From IMG/VR virus record IMGVR_UViG_3300008627_000018, positions 1 through 40,285 of that record: a stretch of 40,285 nt of DNA, one strand, 5' to 3'. Source of the DNA: a virus. The notes beneath the pieces were generated by a model, which was not told where the DNA came from, did no database searches, and worked only from the letters and a program-made list of their open reading frames with translations. Of the stretch, positions 23,370-30,306 are shown in pieces (position 1 is the first letter of the stretch; each line of letters starts with the position of its first letter). The position numbers and the translations under genes are program-made.

Positions 23370-23634
23370 GACAATAAAAATATCGGGCGACACCTTTGAG
23401 GTTAACCTTAGTGGTCGTTGTGACGCTGGCGAATGGAAGATAGTAGATGCTGGTAATCAGCTTATCGCTGTTGTTCCGGCAGATGTGGGTGAAGAACGAT
23501 TACAAGAAGTAATGAATGATGAGTATAAAGAATATGAATGGGGTTCGTATTATGCTCGTGGCAACGATGCGTATTGTATAGTGTTGAGAGGCCATACAAC
23601 GGCAGAGTTCGAGGCTATATTGAACACCATGTAA
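23362..23634 (+). CDS. Small hypothetical protein
   Basis: A 90-residue protein starting at GTG 23362, overlapping the glycosyltransferase end by 8 nt. It is beta-rich and acidic (EWKIVDAGNQLIAVVPADVG). No motif or membrane segment. Function unknown. Confidence 0.6.
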   Translation: MNETIKISGDTFEVNLSGRCDAGEWKIVDAGNQLIAVVPADVGEERLQEVMNDEYKEYEWGSYYARGNDAYCIVLRGHTTAEFEAILNTM

Positions 23635-23646
23635 TGGAGAAATAAA

Positions 23647-24048
23647 TTGGCAACAAGAGAAGAGTTTAAAGAGATTGTAAAAAATTTAGTGAAGGAAGAG
23701 GTTGCACGAATATTGGGTGAGAACCAACCTTCTGTTTTTAGAAAGGTATTAGCGGCCTCGCCGGAGATAGCCGAAGATGAAGAAGTAGAGGCTGAAATCA
23801 CTGAAGATATGTTACCGGGCGCTGGTGGTTATAAAAAGAGATTACGTAAGAAAGGTGGCAAGCTTGTAGTAGTTAAGAAGAGAAAGAAGAAGCTTCCTCT
23901 TCATTTAAGAAAAATTAAACCATCGCAAGCGAAGAGAATTGCCCGTAAGTCTGCCATCAAGCGTAAGGGTAAGCAGGCACGTATTTCTAAAAAGGCTGCT
24001 AAGACTACGAAAAAGGGCCGGTCGCGAGGTTTATATAAGGTAAAATAA
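23647..24048 (+). CDS. Small protein with histone-like Lys/Arg-rich C-terminus
   Basis: The 133-residue product starts at TTG 23647, 7 nt after GGAG (23636-23639). The first 60 residues are acidic and helical (EFKEIVKNLVKEEVARILGE). The last 75 are extremely basic, with KKRKKKLPLHLRK, KRIARKSAIKRKGKQARISK and KKGRSRG. This two-part layout suggests a nucleic-acid-binding protein, such as a genome-condensing or internal head protein, or an RNA chaperone. It lies two genes upstream of the tmRNA. Confidence 0.7.
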   Translation: MATREEFKEIVKNLVKEEVARILGENQPSVFRKVLAASPEIAEDEEVEAEITEDMLPGAGGYKKRLRKKGGKLVVVKKRKKKLPLHLRKIKPSQAKRIARKSAIKRKGKQARISKKAAKTTKKGRSRGLYKVK

Positions 24049-24049
24049 G

Positions 24050-24217
24050 ATGAATGATAGATTGATTTGTACTACCTGTAAGGGCGAAAAAATAATAAGA
24101 ACACCGATTAATAATTCTACCAAGGTGGATATATGCCCTAATTGTAATGGTACAGGTAGTATGGTAAGTGAAAATGATTGGCGTAAAAAAGGTAGTAAGA
24201 AGTTAATTAAAGGTTAA
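24050..24217 (+). CDS. 55-residue DnaJ-type zinc-finger protein
   Basis: ATG 24050 follows the previous stop directly. Two CxxC(x)G knuckles, CTTCKGE (7-13) and CPNCNGTG (29-36), match the DnaJ cysteine-rich repeat, followed by a basic tail. Such mini-proteins are common in phages and bind zinc; the role is unknown. The stop (24215-24217) is one base before the mature tmRNA 5' end. Confidence 0.65.
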   Translation: MNDRLICTTCKGEKIIRTPINNSTKVDICPNCNGTGSMVSENDWRKKGSKKLIKG

Positions 24218-24218
24218 T

Positions 24219-24517
24219 GGGCCAGAACTAGGATCGACTGGTACCGAAGCTAGACTAAGGCAAGCGAGAGAAAACATACTAACTCTCTAAAAAGTGTATG
24301 TAATAAATTCAACTGACGAAACAGTAGAATATAAGATGGCGGCTTAGAGCCGCCGTCCTATTGTATAGTAACAACTTTATTCTTTTCATAACTATCCAAT
24401 AGCCATTTAGAAAAGAAGCGTTATTGCGGCTTGTAGTTTCGGCCAAAGGTTAAGCTTGTATATCCTTAACTCGCTTTGATAGACAGGACATGGGGGCAGT
24501 ACCCATCTGGTCCACCA
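24219..24517 (+). ncRNA. ssrA: Transfer-messenger RNA (tmRNA)
   Basis: The 299-nt RNA starts GGGCCAG (24219-24225) and ends CTGGTCC-A-CCA (24507-24517). They pair over 7 bp and include G3-U70, the alanyl-tRNA-synthetase identity pair; CCA is encoded. AACTAGGATCGACTGG matches the conserved 5' tRNA-like region. A T-arm stem ATGGG/CCCAT (24490-24494, 24502-24506) closes a 7-nt loop, and AAGCGAG/CTCGCTT (24262-24268, 24470-24476) forms helix 2. The tag frame ends ...GTA GAA TAT AAG ATG GCG GCT TAG (stop 24345-24347). With resume codon AAT 24306 the tag is NSTDETVEYKMAA. The stop is in the loop of a perfect 7-bp hairpin (24338-24354). The T-loop reads GGCAGTA instead of TTCRANY, which is odd. It would rescue stalled ribosomes and tag proteins for degradation. 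It fills the 322-nt protein-free gap. Confidence 0.93.
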
Positions 24518-24539
24518 TTTTAAAAAGGAACAAGGTTAT

Positions 24540-24983
24540 ATGAACGGCGCTTTAGATGATATTTTTCAAAGTATTTATTCTAGTGTAGTAGAGGCACAAA
24601 ACACAATAGAGTCTCATTACCTTGGAGAAATAGTAGAAGATTATTTTGAAAAAGATGGCACACCAAAAATAATTTTGGTCAAGTTGCCAGCTGCAGATGG
24701 AAAACTTAAGAATGTTAGTATACCAGCCATTTCGCTGGTACCCCATCAGGGTATATTGATTGATGAGGTAGAGGTAGAGATGAAAGTAAAGCTCTCTGCT
24801 AGCGAAGAAGAAAAAAATAGTAAGGGTCAAAAACAAGGTAAGTTAAGAAAGATTGTAACAGATTTCAGCAACCGTGAAGGTGGCAAAGAATTAGCCACCA
24901 TTAGAGTTAAATTTAAGGGAGCTGATCCACCTGAAGGATTAGCTCGCATAAAGGATAATTTAATTAAGTTTATTCCAACATAG
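24540..24983 (+). CDS. DUF2589-like protein, short form
   Basis: A 147-residue protein 22 nt after the tmRNA, with AAGGAA ahead of ATG 24540. The central ISLVPHQGILIDEVEVEMKVKLSA corresponds to the 'PLL.I.PIPNL.ID.V.IDF.A.I' core of DUF2589, and ATIRVKFKGADPPEGLARIKD to its end. It lacks the Ser-rich insert of the next gene. Pairs of DUF2589 genes are frequent in bacteria with unknown role. It may form a hetero-oligomer with the following product. Confidence 0.6.
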   Translation: MNGALDDIFQSIYSSVVEAQNTIESHYLGEIVEDYFEKDGTPKIILVKLPAADGKLKNVSIPAISLVPHQGILIDEVEVEMKVKLSASEEEKNSKGQKQGKLRKIVTDFSNREGGKELATIRVKFKGADPPEGLARIKDNLIKFIPT

Positions 24984-24993
24984 GAGATAAGTT

Positions 24994-25644
24994 ATGGCAA
25001 TCGCAGATGCATTTGTAGGTTTACCGATTGAGAGTTTGATTTTAGATCCGCTGCTTTCGGCAGCAAAGGGTCAAGCAGCATTAGCGCAGGTAACATTGGA
25101 TTTTGTTGACTCACTTGCTTTTGAAGAAAGTGATGGAAAAGACAACTCAAGAAAAGCTAAGTTGTTAGATATTGATTTGGATAGATTGGCCAATAAGCCA
25201 GATGGAACAATGACCAATTTGAGCCAAAAGGTTCAGATGCCTTTACTTCCTTTAGTAACCATTCCTAACTTTAGTTTGGATACTATGGAAATTGATTTTA
25301 TGATGGAAGTGAAGACCAGTGAAAGTTCGTCTAGTAAGGATAGTAGCGAAAGCACAAGCTCCTCTTCTGTAGGCACTGACACAAAAGCCGAAGCATCTTT
25401 TGGTTTTTGGGGTGTAAAGGGTTCGGTTTCCACTTCTGTACAAACTGAAAATAAGACAAGCGGTACTGTCTCTAGTAGCAAGGATACGCAGCGTAGCTCT
25501 GATCAAAGTGCTAAGTATCACATTAATGTTAAGGCAAAGCAGAATGAACCCGCTGAAGGTATGGCGAAGTTTACGCAGATTCTTTCTAGCATTATTGAGC
25601 CTATCACCGTTACTGGTGGGGAAGCTCCCGCTGAGTCTGCATAG
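24994..25644 (+). CDS. DUF2589 family protein
   Basis: A 216-residue protein. It opens with LPIESLILDPLLSAAKGQAA and has the family core MPLLPLVTIPNFSLDTMEIDFMMEV, a Ser/Thr-rich loop (about residues 108-125), FWGVKGSVSTSVQ, a second Ser-rich loop, and KYHINVKAKQNEPAEGMAK. That order matches DUF2589. TAGGAG is 7 nt from the ATG. The family is of unknown function, found in bacterial gene pairs; its occurrence in a phage next to a tmRNA is unusual. Confidence 0.85.
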   Translation: MAIADAFVGLPIESLILDPLLSAAKGQAALAQVTLDFVDSLAFEESDGKDNSRKAKLLDIDLDRLANKPDGTMTNLSQKVQMPLLPLVTIPNFSLDTMEIDFMMEVKTSESSSSKDSSESTSSSSVGTDTKAEASFGFWGVKGSVSTSVQTENKTSGTVSSSKDTQRSSDQSAKYHINVKAKQNEPAEGMAKFTQILSSIIEPITVTGGEAPAESA

Positions 25645-25647
25645 TGA

Positions 25648-26316
25648 ATGAGTAAAGTTTCTGCAATAATTCCTACTCTATGGAAAGCTAAGGACTTTAC
25701 GGATCATTTAGTAGATGTGTTGGTAGAAGATATATCTGTAGGTGAAATTATCATTATAGATAATGCGCCTACAGATTTTTTTTATGAGAATGATAAAACG
25801 ATTACTCTTTGCCATGATGAAAATATATATGTAAATCCTTCGTGGAATTTAGGTATAGAGGAATCTTCTTATGATAAGTTTATAATTTTTAATGATGATA
25901 TTATTATACCCTATAACTTTGTTTCTCAATTAGAAAGTTTTTTAACAGTTGATAAAGGAATCATTGGTATAGATGCGCCAAGTGTGCTTAAGGTTCCTTC
26001 TTTTGATGGTGAAAATATTACCTTTTTAGATAGAAAAATAGAGCTAAAACCCATTACAAATAGAGATTGGGGTTTTGGTATAGTGATGGGTGGCCATCGT
26101 AATTCATACCATAAAATACCCGAAAACATACGTATTTGGTATGGTGATGATTACTTAACTCAAATGAATAACGAAGAAGGAAAAGTCAATTACGTAATTG
26201 ATGATATTCCAATATTTACTAAGATGAGCGCTACCTCTGACTTAGAAGAATTTAACGAAATAAAAAATGTAGATACTTTAATGTATGATAGATTTATAAA
26301 AAGAAAGGATCAATAA
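25648..26316 (+). CDS. GT-A (family 2-like) glycosyltransferase
   Basis: A 222-residue protein with the GT-A N-terminal pattern VSAIIPTLWKAKDFTDHLV, EIIIIDNAP, then NPSWNLGIEESSYDKFIIFNDDI, where NDD is the DxD-like metal/nucleotide-sugar site. It lacks the C-terminal extension of large enzymes. It would add a sugar to an unknown acceptor. The start is ATG 25648, 3 nt after the DUF2589 stop, without a good Shine-Dalgarno, so it is probably coupled. Confidence 0.78.
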   Translation: MSKVSAIIPTLWKAKDFTDHLVDVLVEDISVGEIIIIDNAPTDFFYENDKTITLCHDENIYVNPSWNLGIEESSYDKFIIFNDDIIIPYNFVSQLESFLTVDKGIIGIDAPSVLKVPSFDGENITFLDRKIELKPITNRDWGFGIVMGGHRNSYHKIPENIRIWYGDDYLTQMNNEEGKVNYVIDDIPIFTKMSATSDLEEFNEIKNVDTLMYDRFIKRKDQ

Positions 26317-26604
26317 ATGGCAAAGGCAAAAGCGAAGGCTACTCCTAAGAAAGAAGAGCCGGTAGAAGACGATGGTACTATCACTAGAGAAAAGGCGCAA
26401 AAACCTGCACCCCCTAAAGCCCCACCTACTCCAAAGGCTAGCGATGTGGAGAAGACAGAATCATTTACTGCGGCTTTTAGGAATGACGCTCATTCAGCAG
26501 CGGACCATTTTTTAAAACATAACACTGACAATCCTGAAGAAATAAGTAGAGAAGAGAGTGATGCAGGTGATGATGGAGTTAGGTTGACGCTTACCTATAA
26601 ATGA
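26317..26604 (+). CDS. Hypothetical Ala/Pro/Lys-rich protein
   Basis: A 95-residue protein whose ATG immediately follows the previous stop. The N-terminal half is low-complexity (AKAKAKATPKKEEP, KPAPPKAPPTPKA) and probably disordered; the rest is acidic and ends in VRLTLTYK. It may be a linker or structural accessory protein. Family unknown. Confidence 0.55.
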   Translation: MAKAKAKATPKKEEPVEDDGTITREKAQKPAPPKAPPTPKASDVEKTESFTAAFRNDAHSAADHFLKHNTDNPEEISREESDAGDDGVRLTLTYK

Positions 26605-26610
26605 GGCTGA

Positions 26611-27522
26611 ATGAAAAAGTTTTTAGCGATTACGCCATACTTTGGTGGAGTGTCTAGCGCACCTCGCCAAACAGAATTGAATAATGTTTTAAGGTATTTT
26701 GAGCATACATATAATAGTTTAAAACCCTTAATGACCAAATTGATTGTTGGGGTTTATAATGATGCTGACTATAATACATTAAGACCTTTTCAATTAAATT
26801 CAGATATAGAGGTAGTTAGGGTTACCACAGAAGGTGGGAGTGAAATAGATCCCATCTTTTTACCTGCTAATCTTGTGCGATATATACAACAAAGAGGCTT
26901 TGATGAAGAGTATGTATACTTTACTGAAGCCGATCAAATACTTTATGCACAAGATTGGAATAATGTTTATAATGTTATTGACAATGATAAAAACATTTAT
27001 ATTGTTCCTCAACGGTTTGAGCAAATTCCTAATGAACTTATACAGTCACGAATAGATAAGTACACAGATACTACTGAAGGTAGGTTTGTAGAATTTGATG
27101 GAGTATGTAGAGAAAATAGTAATAAGTATGTTGTAGCTAATGAACCGGTGGGACCAATTTTTGAAGCCATGAGAACTCATGGTACAGAGAAGATTCCAGC
27201 AAATCAAACCTATAATTATGATGATCATTTTTATGTATGCCCTTCTCCACAAACAAATTTTATTGATGCTCCAGAATATGGTCAAGCTTATGGTGCTGCT
27301 TATTTATGTCACCGTGATTTTTTTAATAGAGTAGATTTTATTGATGCAAGGTTTGAGTTTATGAGAGAAGGTAAGCCCTTTTTTATTGAGTATCAACCTA
27401 CTGAAACAACTGCGGGCCATGATCTTCTTCGCACGGAAGATGCAATATGTTTAAAGAGTAGAGATTTCTTTTATTTTCATGTAGATCATTTAAGTGGATA
27501 TGAGTTTAATAAAAAACTATGA
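26611..27522 (+). CDS. Glycosyltransferase-like protein (GT-A type)
   Basis: The 303-residue product begins KKFLAITPYFGG and has IVGVYNDADYN, YVYFTEADQILYA (EAD as a DxD-like site near residue 109) and later AAYLCHRDFFNRVDFI. These fit a GT-A nucleotidyl-sugar-binding fold. Specificity is unknown. It overlaps the sulfotransferase gene by ATGA, suggesting consecutive action on one glycan. Confidence 0.62.
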   Translation: MKKFLAITPYFGGVSSAPRQTELNNVLRYFEHTYNSLKPLMTKLIVGVYNDADYNTLRPFQLNSDIEVVRVTTEGGSEIDPIFLPANLVRYIQQRGFDEEYVYFTEADQILYAQDWNNVYNVIDNDKNIYIVPQRFEQIPNELIQSRIDKYTDTTEGRFVEFDGVCRENSNKYVVANEPVGPIFEAMRTHGTEKIPANQTYNYDDHFYVCPSPQTNFIDAPEYGQAYGAAYLCHRDFFNRVDFIDARFEFMREGKPFFIEYQPTETTAGHDLLRTEDAICLKSRDFFYFHVDHLSGYEFNKKL

Positions 27523-28358
27523 TATCAAAAGAAGGTAGGTTTATATTTTTTCATATACCAAGAACAGGTGGTAGTGCTGTACAAGATTGCTTGTGGGGAG
27601 ATCGCACTGAAGATAAGGCTGGTAGTCACCCGCGCGATAACCCTGATTATCTTGGTCCGTATGATTGGCACTTGCATGGCTTTAATCGCGACCCAACTGC
27701 AAAAGAGCGACCAATAGAAACAATAGAGCATGAAGGGAAAGTAATTGACGTAATTCAGCCGGGTAAAATTGATGTAGGTGATGTGGTGGGCCATGTTGGT
27801 CAAGGTCTTTATGATTGGAATACAAAATTTTTAGCCCAAGACTCTCAGCCCTATTCATTAAATTATGGAAAGGAAAAGTTTGAAGAGTATTTTAAGTTTG
27901 CTTTTGTGAGAAATCCTTGGGATAGATTTATATCTTTGTGGGTTAAGTTTAAAGAGGAAGTAAAATTACAAGAGCAATTTAATGGATTGTTTGACTTACA
28001 TCTAGATACAGATTTTAAGGAACCACAAGAGTTAATAAGATATTTATTACTGGCATATAGAAAAGGATTGTTGTTGCCTCGCTGGTTTAAACCACAATAT
28101 GAATATGTGCATGATGAAAACTTACGAGTGTTAACTAATTATGTAGGGATGTATGAAAAATTTCAATTCAGTTTTGACTTTCTCTGTGATAGAATAGATG
28201 TACCCCATAAAACATTGCCATGGAGTAGTGAGGAACATAGGCGAAAGAAAAAGGATGGAAAACATTATACTGAATGGTATGATGATATGATGATAAATGC
28301 TGTTGCAGAGATTTATCATCACGATATAAGGACTTGGGGTTACGAATTTGAAAATTAG
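27519..28358 (+). CDS. Sulfotransferase-family protein 2
   Basis: A 279-residue protein with PAPS loop FFHIPRTGGSAVQDCLW (10-26) and 3'-phosphate motif FAFVRNPWDRFISLW near 127-141. The C-terminus is GYEFEN. It shares both motifs with the protein at 12270 but little between them. It would transfer sulfate to a sugar, and the genes just upstream encode glycosyltransferases. It is the last gene of the transcript ended by the terminator at 28358. Confidence 0.83.
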   Translation: MISKEGRFIFFHIPRTGGSAVQDCLWGDRTEDKAGSHPRDNPDYLGPYDWHLHGFNRDPTAKERPIETIEHEGKVIDVIQPGKIDVGDVVGHVGQGLYDWNTKFLAQDSQPYSLNYGKEKFEEYFKFAFVRNPWDRFISLWVKFKEEVKLQEQFNGLFDLHLDTDFKEPQELIRYLLLAYRKGLLLPRWFKPQYEYVHDENLRVLTNYVGMYEKFQFSFDFLCDRIDVPHKTLPWSSEEHRRKKKDGKHYTEWYDDMMINAVAEIYHHDIRTWGYEFEN

Positions 28359-28382
28359 GGGGTTATTTAGCCCTCTTTTTTT
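28358..28382 (+). terminator. Rho-independent terminator
   Basis: GGGGGTT (28358-28364) pairs with AGCCCTC (28369-28375) across a 4-nt loop with two G-T wobbles, followed by seven T. It closes the glycosyltransferase/sulfotransferase operon, and the first base overlaps the last base of the stop codon. Confidence 0.85.
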
Positions 28383-28408
28383 ATATTTATTGTTGTGGGA
28401 GTGTATCT

Positions 28409-28588
28409 ATGAGATGTGATATGTGCCATAAGGAAGTTGAAAAACTTTATCGGATCGTCATAGATGTAGTTTCTTTAAAAGATGATAGGGTAGTTATAGA
28501 TACAGAATATAATGTAATAAACAAAAGAGCCTTATGGAGTTGCATGGTTTGTTATAAAGAAAAAAGTAAGGAACATCATAACTTATAA
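28409..28588 (+). CDS. 59-residue zinc-ribbon-like protein
   Basis: ATG 28409 is 7 nt after GGGAG (28397-28401). Two CxxC pairs, CDMC (3-6) and CMVC (45-48), frame a beta-like middle (RIVIDVVSLKDDRVVIDTEY) in a zinc-ribbon arrangement. It is the first gene after the terminator. DNA or RNA binding is plausible. Function unknown. Confidence 0.6.
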   Translation: MRCDMCHKEVEKLYRIVIDVVSLKDDRVVIDTEYNVINKRALWSCMVCYKEKSKEHHNL

Positions 28589-28595
28589 TGAATTA

Positions 28596-28763
28596 ATGGA
28601 TTATTTTACTAATCAATGGGCCTCGTTAGGGAGTGTAGCTAAACAAATTATTATAATATGTGGAGTGGTGATGGTTATAATGTTTTATGTATTAACAAAA
28701 CTTTTAGGTGACTATGATCGTTTTAAGTATGGCCCAGATGACGATGATGAATACGGAGAGTAA
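28596..28763 (+). CDS. 55-residue membrane protein
   Basis: ATG 28596 lies 7 nt after the previous stop, with no clear Shine-Dalgarno. The product has a single transmembrane helix (residues 18-36, IIIICGVVMVIMFYVLTKL) and a very acidic tail (DYDRFKYGPDDDDEYGE). Intact frame and tight spacing support it. Function unknown. Confidence 0.5.
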   Translation: MDYFTNQWASLGSVAKQIIIICGVVMVIMFYVLTKLLGDYDRFKYGPDDDDEYGE

Positions 28764-28764
28764 A

Positions 28765-29058
28765 ATGAAACTTAGGGACGTTCTTCAAGAAGTGCCAATG
28801 GCACCACTTAACAAACCGCAGAAGTTTGGTCGCGACCGCCGTGATGCGAAAGAAAGATTTGAAGTTCGCTATATGGGTAAAAAGGGCAAGAAGGTAGAGA
28901 TCGCTCGGTTTATGACGCTTAGCGCAGCAAAGAAGTTTATGAAAGATATAAAGAAAACTGGAGCTAAGGCTCTTATCTTTGTAAATGGTAGGCCACTTAA
29001 GTTAGCCAAACAAGCAACTATGGACTTTGGTGAATCTCGCAAAGGGGTTAAAACATGA
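28765..29058 (+). CDS. Basic protein with capsid-targeting-like leader
   Basis: A 97-residue protein from ATG 28765 (GGAGAG 28755-28760). It opens MKLRDVLQE|V, the first of the MKL leaders, and the remainder is strongly basic (RDRRDAKERFEVRYMGKKGKKVE). A basic protein with such a leader is like T4 internal head proteins that are packaged with DNA and trimmed by the prohead protease. That role is an inference. Confidence 0.7.
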   Translation: MKLRDVLQEVPMAPLNKPQKFGRDRRDAKERFEVRYMGKKGKKVEIARFMTLSAAKKFMKDIKKTGAKALIFVNGRPLKLAKQATMDFGESRKGVKT

Positions 29059-29123
29059 AGTTAAATAATGTGATGCGGTCGCATCAATTAAAGGTTAGAG
29101 ATATTGAGAGATATATACGATGA
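29055..29123 (+). CDS. 22-residue micro-ORF: leader fused to paralog's C-terminus
   Basis: The ORF overlaps both neighbours by ATGA. It reads MKLNNVMRSHQLKVRDIERY and then IR; the last nine residues equal those of the following gene. It looks like an internal-deletion remnant of a gene copy, though a short peptide may be made. A 31-nt near-identical repeat explains the shared end. Confidence 0.45.
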   Translation: MKLNNVMRSHQLKVRDIERYIR

Positions 29124-29124
29124 A
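29094..29124 (+). repeat. 31-bp direct repeat, copy 1
   Basis: Matches 29459-29489 at 30 of 31 positions (A at 29099 versus G at 29464). Both copies encode VRDIERYIR, the stop and the overlapping ATG of the next MKL gene. Confidence 0.9.
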
Positions 29125-29488
29125 ACTAATTAGTTTAATAAAAGAAGCAAAGGATGAAGAAACATCTGCTGGTGATGTATACACCGGAGGTTTTTTGGAT
29201 AAAGGTGAAATCGTTCTTATGCTTCAGCCAAAATCAGCAGCGCATGGTACAAGATGGAATGGTGTAAAGTTTCAATTGCAGCCTAAGTGGGGTGAACCTC
29301 ATGTAGCAGCAGGTGGGGTTTCTGTGTCCGAACCCGTTTCTTTTGGGAAGAGTAAGAAAATAAAACTTACTGCTAAGATGAAGAAGCAAATTAAAAATAT
29401 GTTGACAGGTCCAGAGTCCGATGAGAATTTGGATAGATTGGATAGAGCAGGAACTAGTGTTAGGGATATTGAGAGATATATACGATGA
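29120..29488 (+). CDS. Hypothetical protein with capsid-targeting-like leader
   Basis: A 122-residue protein opening MKLISLIKE|AKDEE, where I-K-E|A fits the T4 gp21-type cleavage pattern (L/I-x-E|A/G/S). The body has a beta-like GGFLDKGEIVLMLQPKSAAHG and a basic segment (GKSKKIKLTAKMKKQIKN). It ends SVRDIERYIR, within the 31-bp repeat. Packaged head protein is the inferred role. Confidence 0.68.
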   Translation: MKLISLIKEAKDEETSAGDVYTGGFLDKGEIVLMLQPKSAAHGTRWNGVKFQLQPKWGEPHVAAGGVSVSEPVSFGKSKKIKLTAKMKKQIKNMLTGPESDENLDRLDRAGTSVRDIERYIR

Positions 29489-29489
29489 A
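29459..29489 (+). repeat. 31-bp direct repeat, copy 2
   Basis: Second copy of the 29094-29124 element, lying at the end of the 29120 gene and start of the 29485 gene, consistent with tandem duplication of a gene unit. Confidence 0.9.
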
Positions 29490-30231
29490 GTTAAATGAAG
29501 TTCTTTATGAGGATAAAGAAAGACTACTAGAGCTAGCTATCTTCATGTCTTTAAATCCTCATCAACTTAATGAAGCTGATGGTGATTGGCGAAGCAAGTT
29601 TAAACAAGCTGCTCAAAAGGCTGGTTTAAAGTTGGGTGGTAATGAGCGTGGTTTATTATCCATTTTATCAAAGGTTAGTAAACACATTAGTAAAATTATT
29701 TATTATGCTATAAAGGCTAAAGGTGGCGATAGACCAGCAAGAGATGAGTTAAAAAAATTAGTAAAAAGAAAAGCAACTAAAGAAGAATTAATTGATTTCT
29801 TTTTTAAGTTAGACACACTCACTCTAAGTATATTAACTGGACCCATAAATATTATAGATGCTTTGACAGGTTGGAATCTTGTAGGTAGTTTAAAAGATAA
29901 AGGTAAAACACCCAACAAGCGTATCAAAGATGCTCTTACTGCATTGACTAAATCCATAGAGGGGTTGTCTCCTAAGATAAAAAAGAGAGTGTCAAATAAC
30001 TTGGATAAAATTAAAAAGATGGTTTTGACAACAGAGGGATGTAAGCCTAAAATTACTCGTAGAGAAATGAAAGATGCTGCATTGATTGCGAGTTTTGGGG
30101 TTCCTACAAATAAAAAGAAATGGAAGGTTTCTAAGAGAGCTGCCAAAAGAAAATTTGGTGAAGCTTCTAGTGCTGCAAAAAATCGTTATGCTGAAAAACA
30201 TTATCGTGAAAGTGGAGGTACGTATAAATAA
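29485..30231 (+). CDS. Basic protein with capsid-targeting-like leader
   Basis: A 248-residue protein starting in an ATGA overlap, opening MKLNEVLYEDKERLLE. A later L-N-E|A (near residues 29-32, HQLNEADGDW) would be a second gp21-type site. The rest is Lys-rich and helical (LKKLVKRKATKEELIDFFFK; WKVSKRAAKRKFGE near the end). It resembles a DNA-associated internal head protein. No enzyme motif is seen. Confidence 0.68.
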   Translation: MKLNEVLYEDKERLLELAIFMSLNPHQLNEADGDWRSKFKQAAQKAGLKLGGNERGLLSILSKVSKHISKIIYYAIKAKGGDRPARDELKKLVKRKATKEELIDFFFKLDTLTLSILTGPINIIDALTGWNLVGSLKDKGKTPNKRIKDALTALTKSIEGLSPKIKKRVSNNLDKIKKMVLTTEGCKPKITRREMKDAALIASFGVPTNKKKWKVSKRAAKRKFGEASSAAKNRYAEKHYRESGGTYK

Positions 30232-30245
30232 TTTGCCATATCAAG

Positions 30246-30284
30246 GGTTGTTCTACTAAAGGTTGTTCTACTAAAGGTTCTTCT
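30246..30284 (+). repeat. 15-bp tandem repeat, about 2.6 copies
   Basis: GGTTGTTCTACTAAA occurs at 30246-30260 and 30261-30275 and partially (GGTTCTTCT) at 30276-30284. It lies in the gap between two genes, and TTGCCATAT-like words flank it (30233 and 30284). Probably replication slippage; a regulatory role is unproven. Confidence 0.8.
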
Positions 30285-30306
30285 TGCCATATAACATAGG
30301 AGAACT

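Noticed and set aside
24219-24517. Group I intron or tRNA array in the protein-free gap
   Set aside because: No flanking exon continuity or cloverleaf D- and anticodon-arms are seen; the acceptor, tag frame and helix pairings fit tmRNA.
30223-30230. TATAAATA matching the T4 late-promoter consensus
   Set aside because: It overlaps a stop codon (TAT AAA TAA), and the same 8-mer occurs inside genes (6609, 10325, about 16704), so it is expected by chance in this AT-rich DNA. No gp55-type sigma factor is seen in the window.
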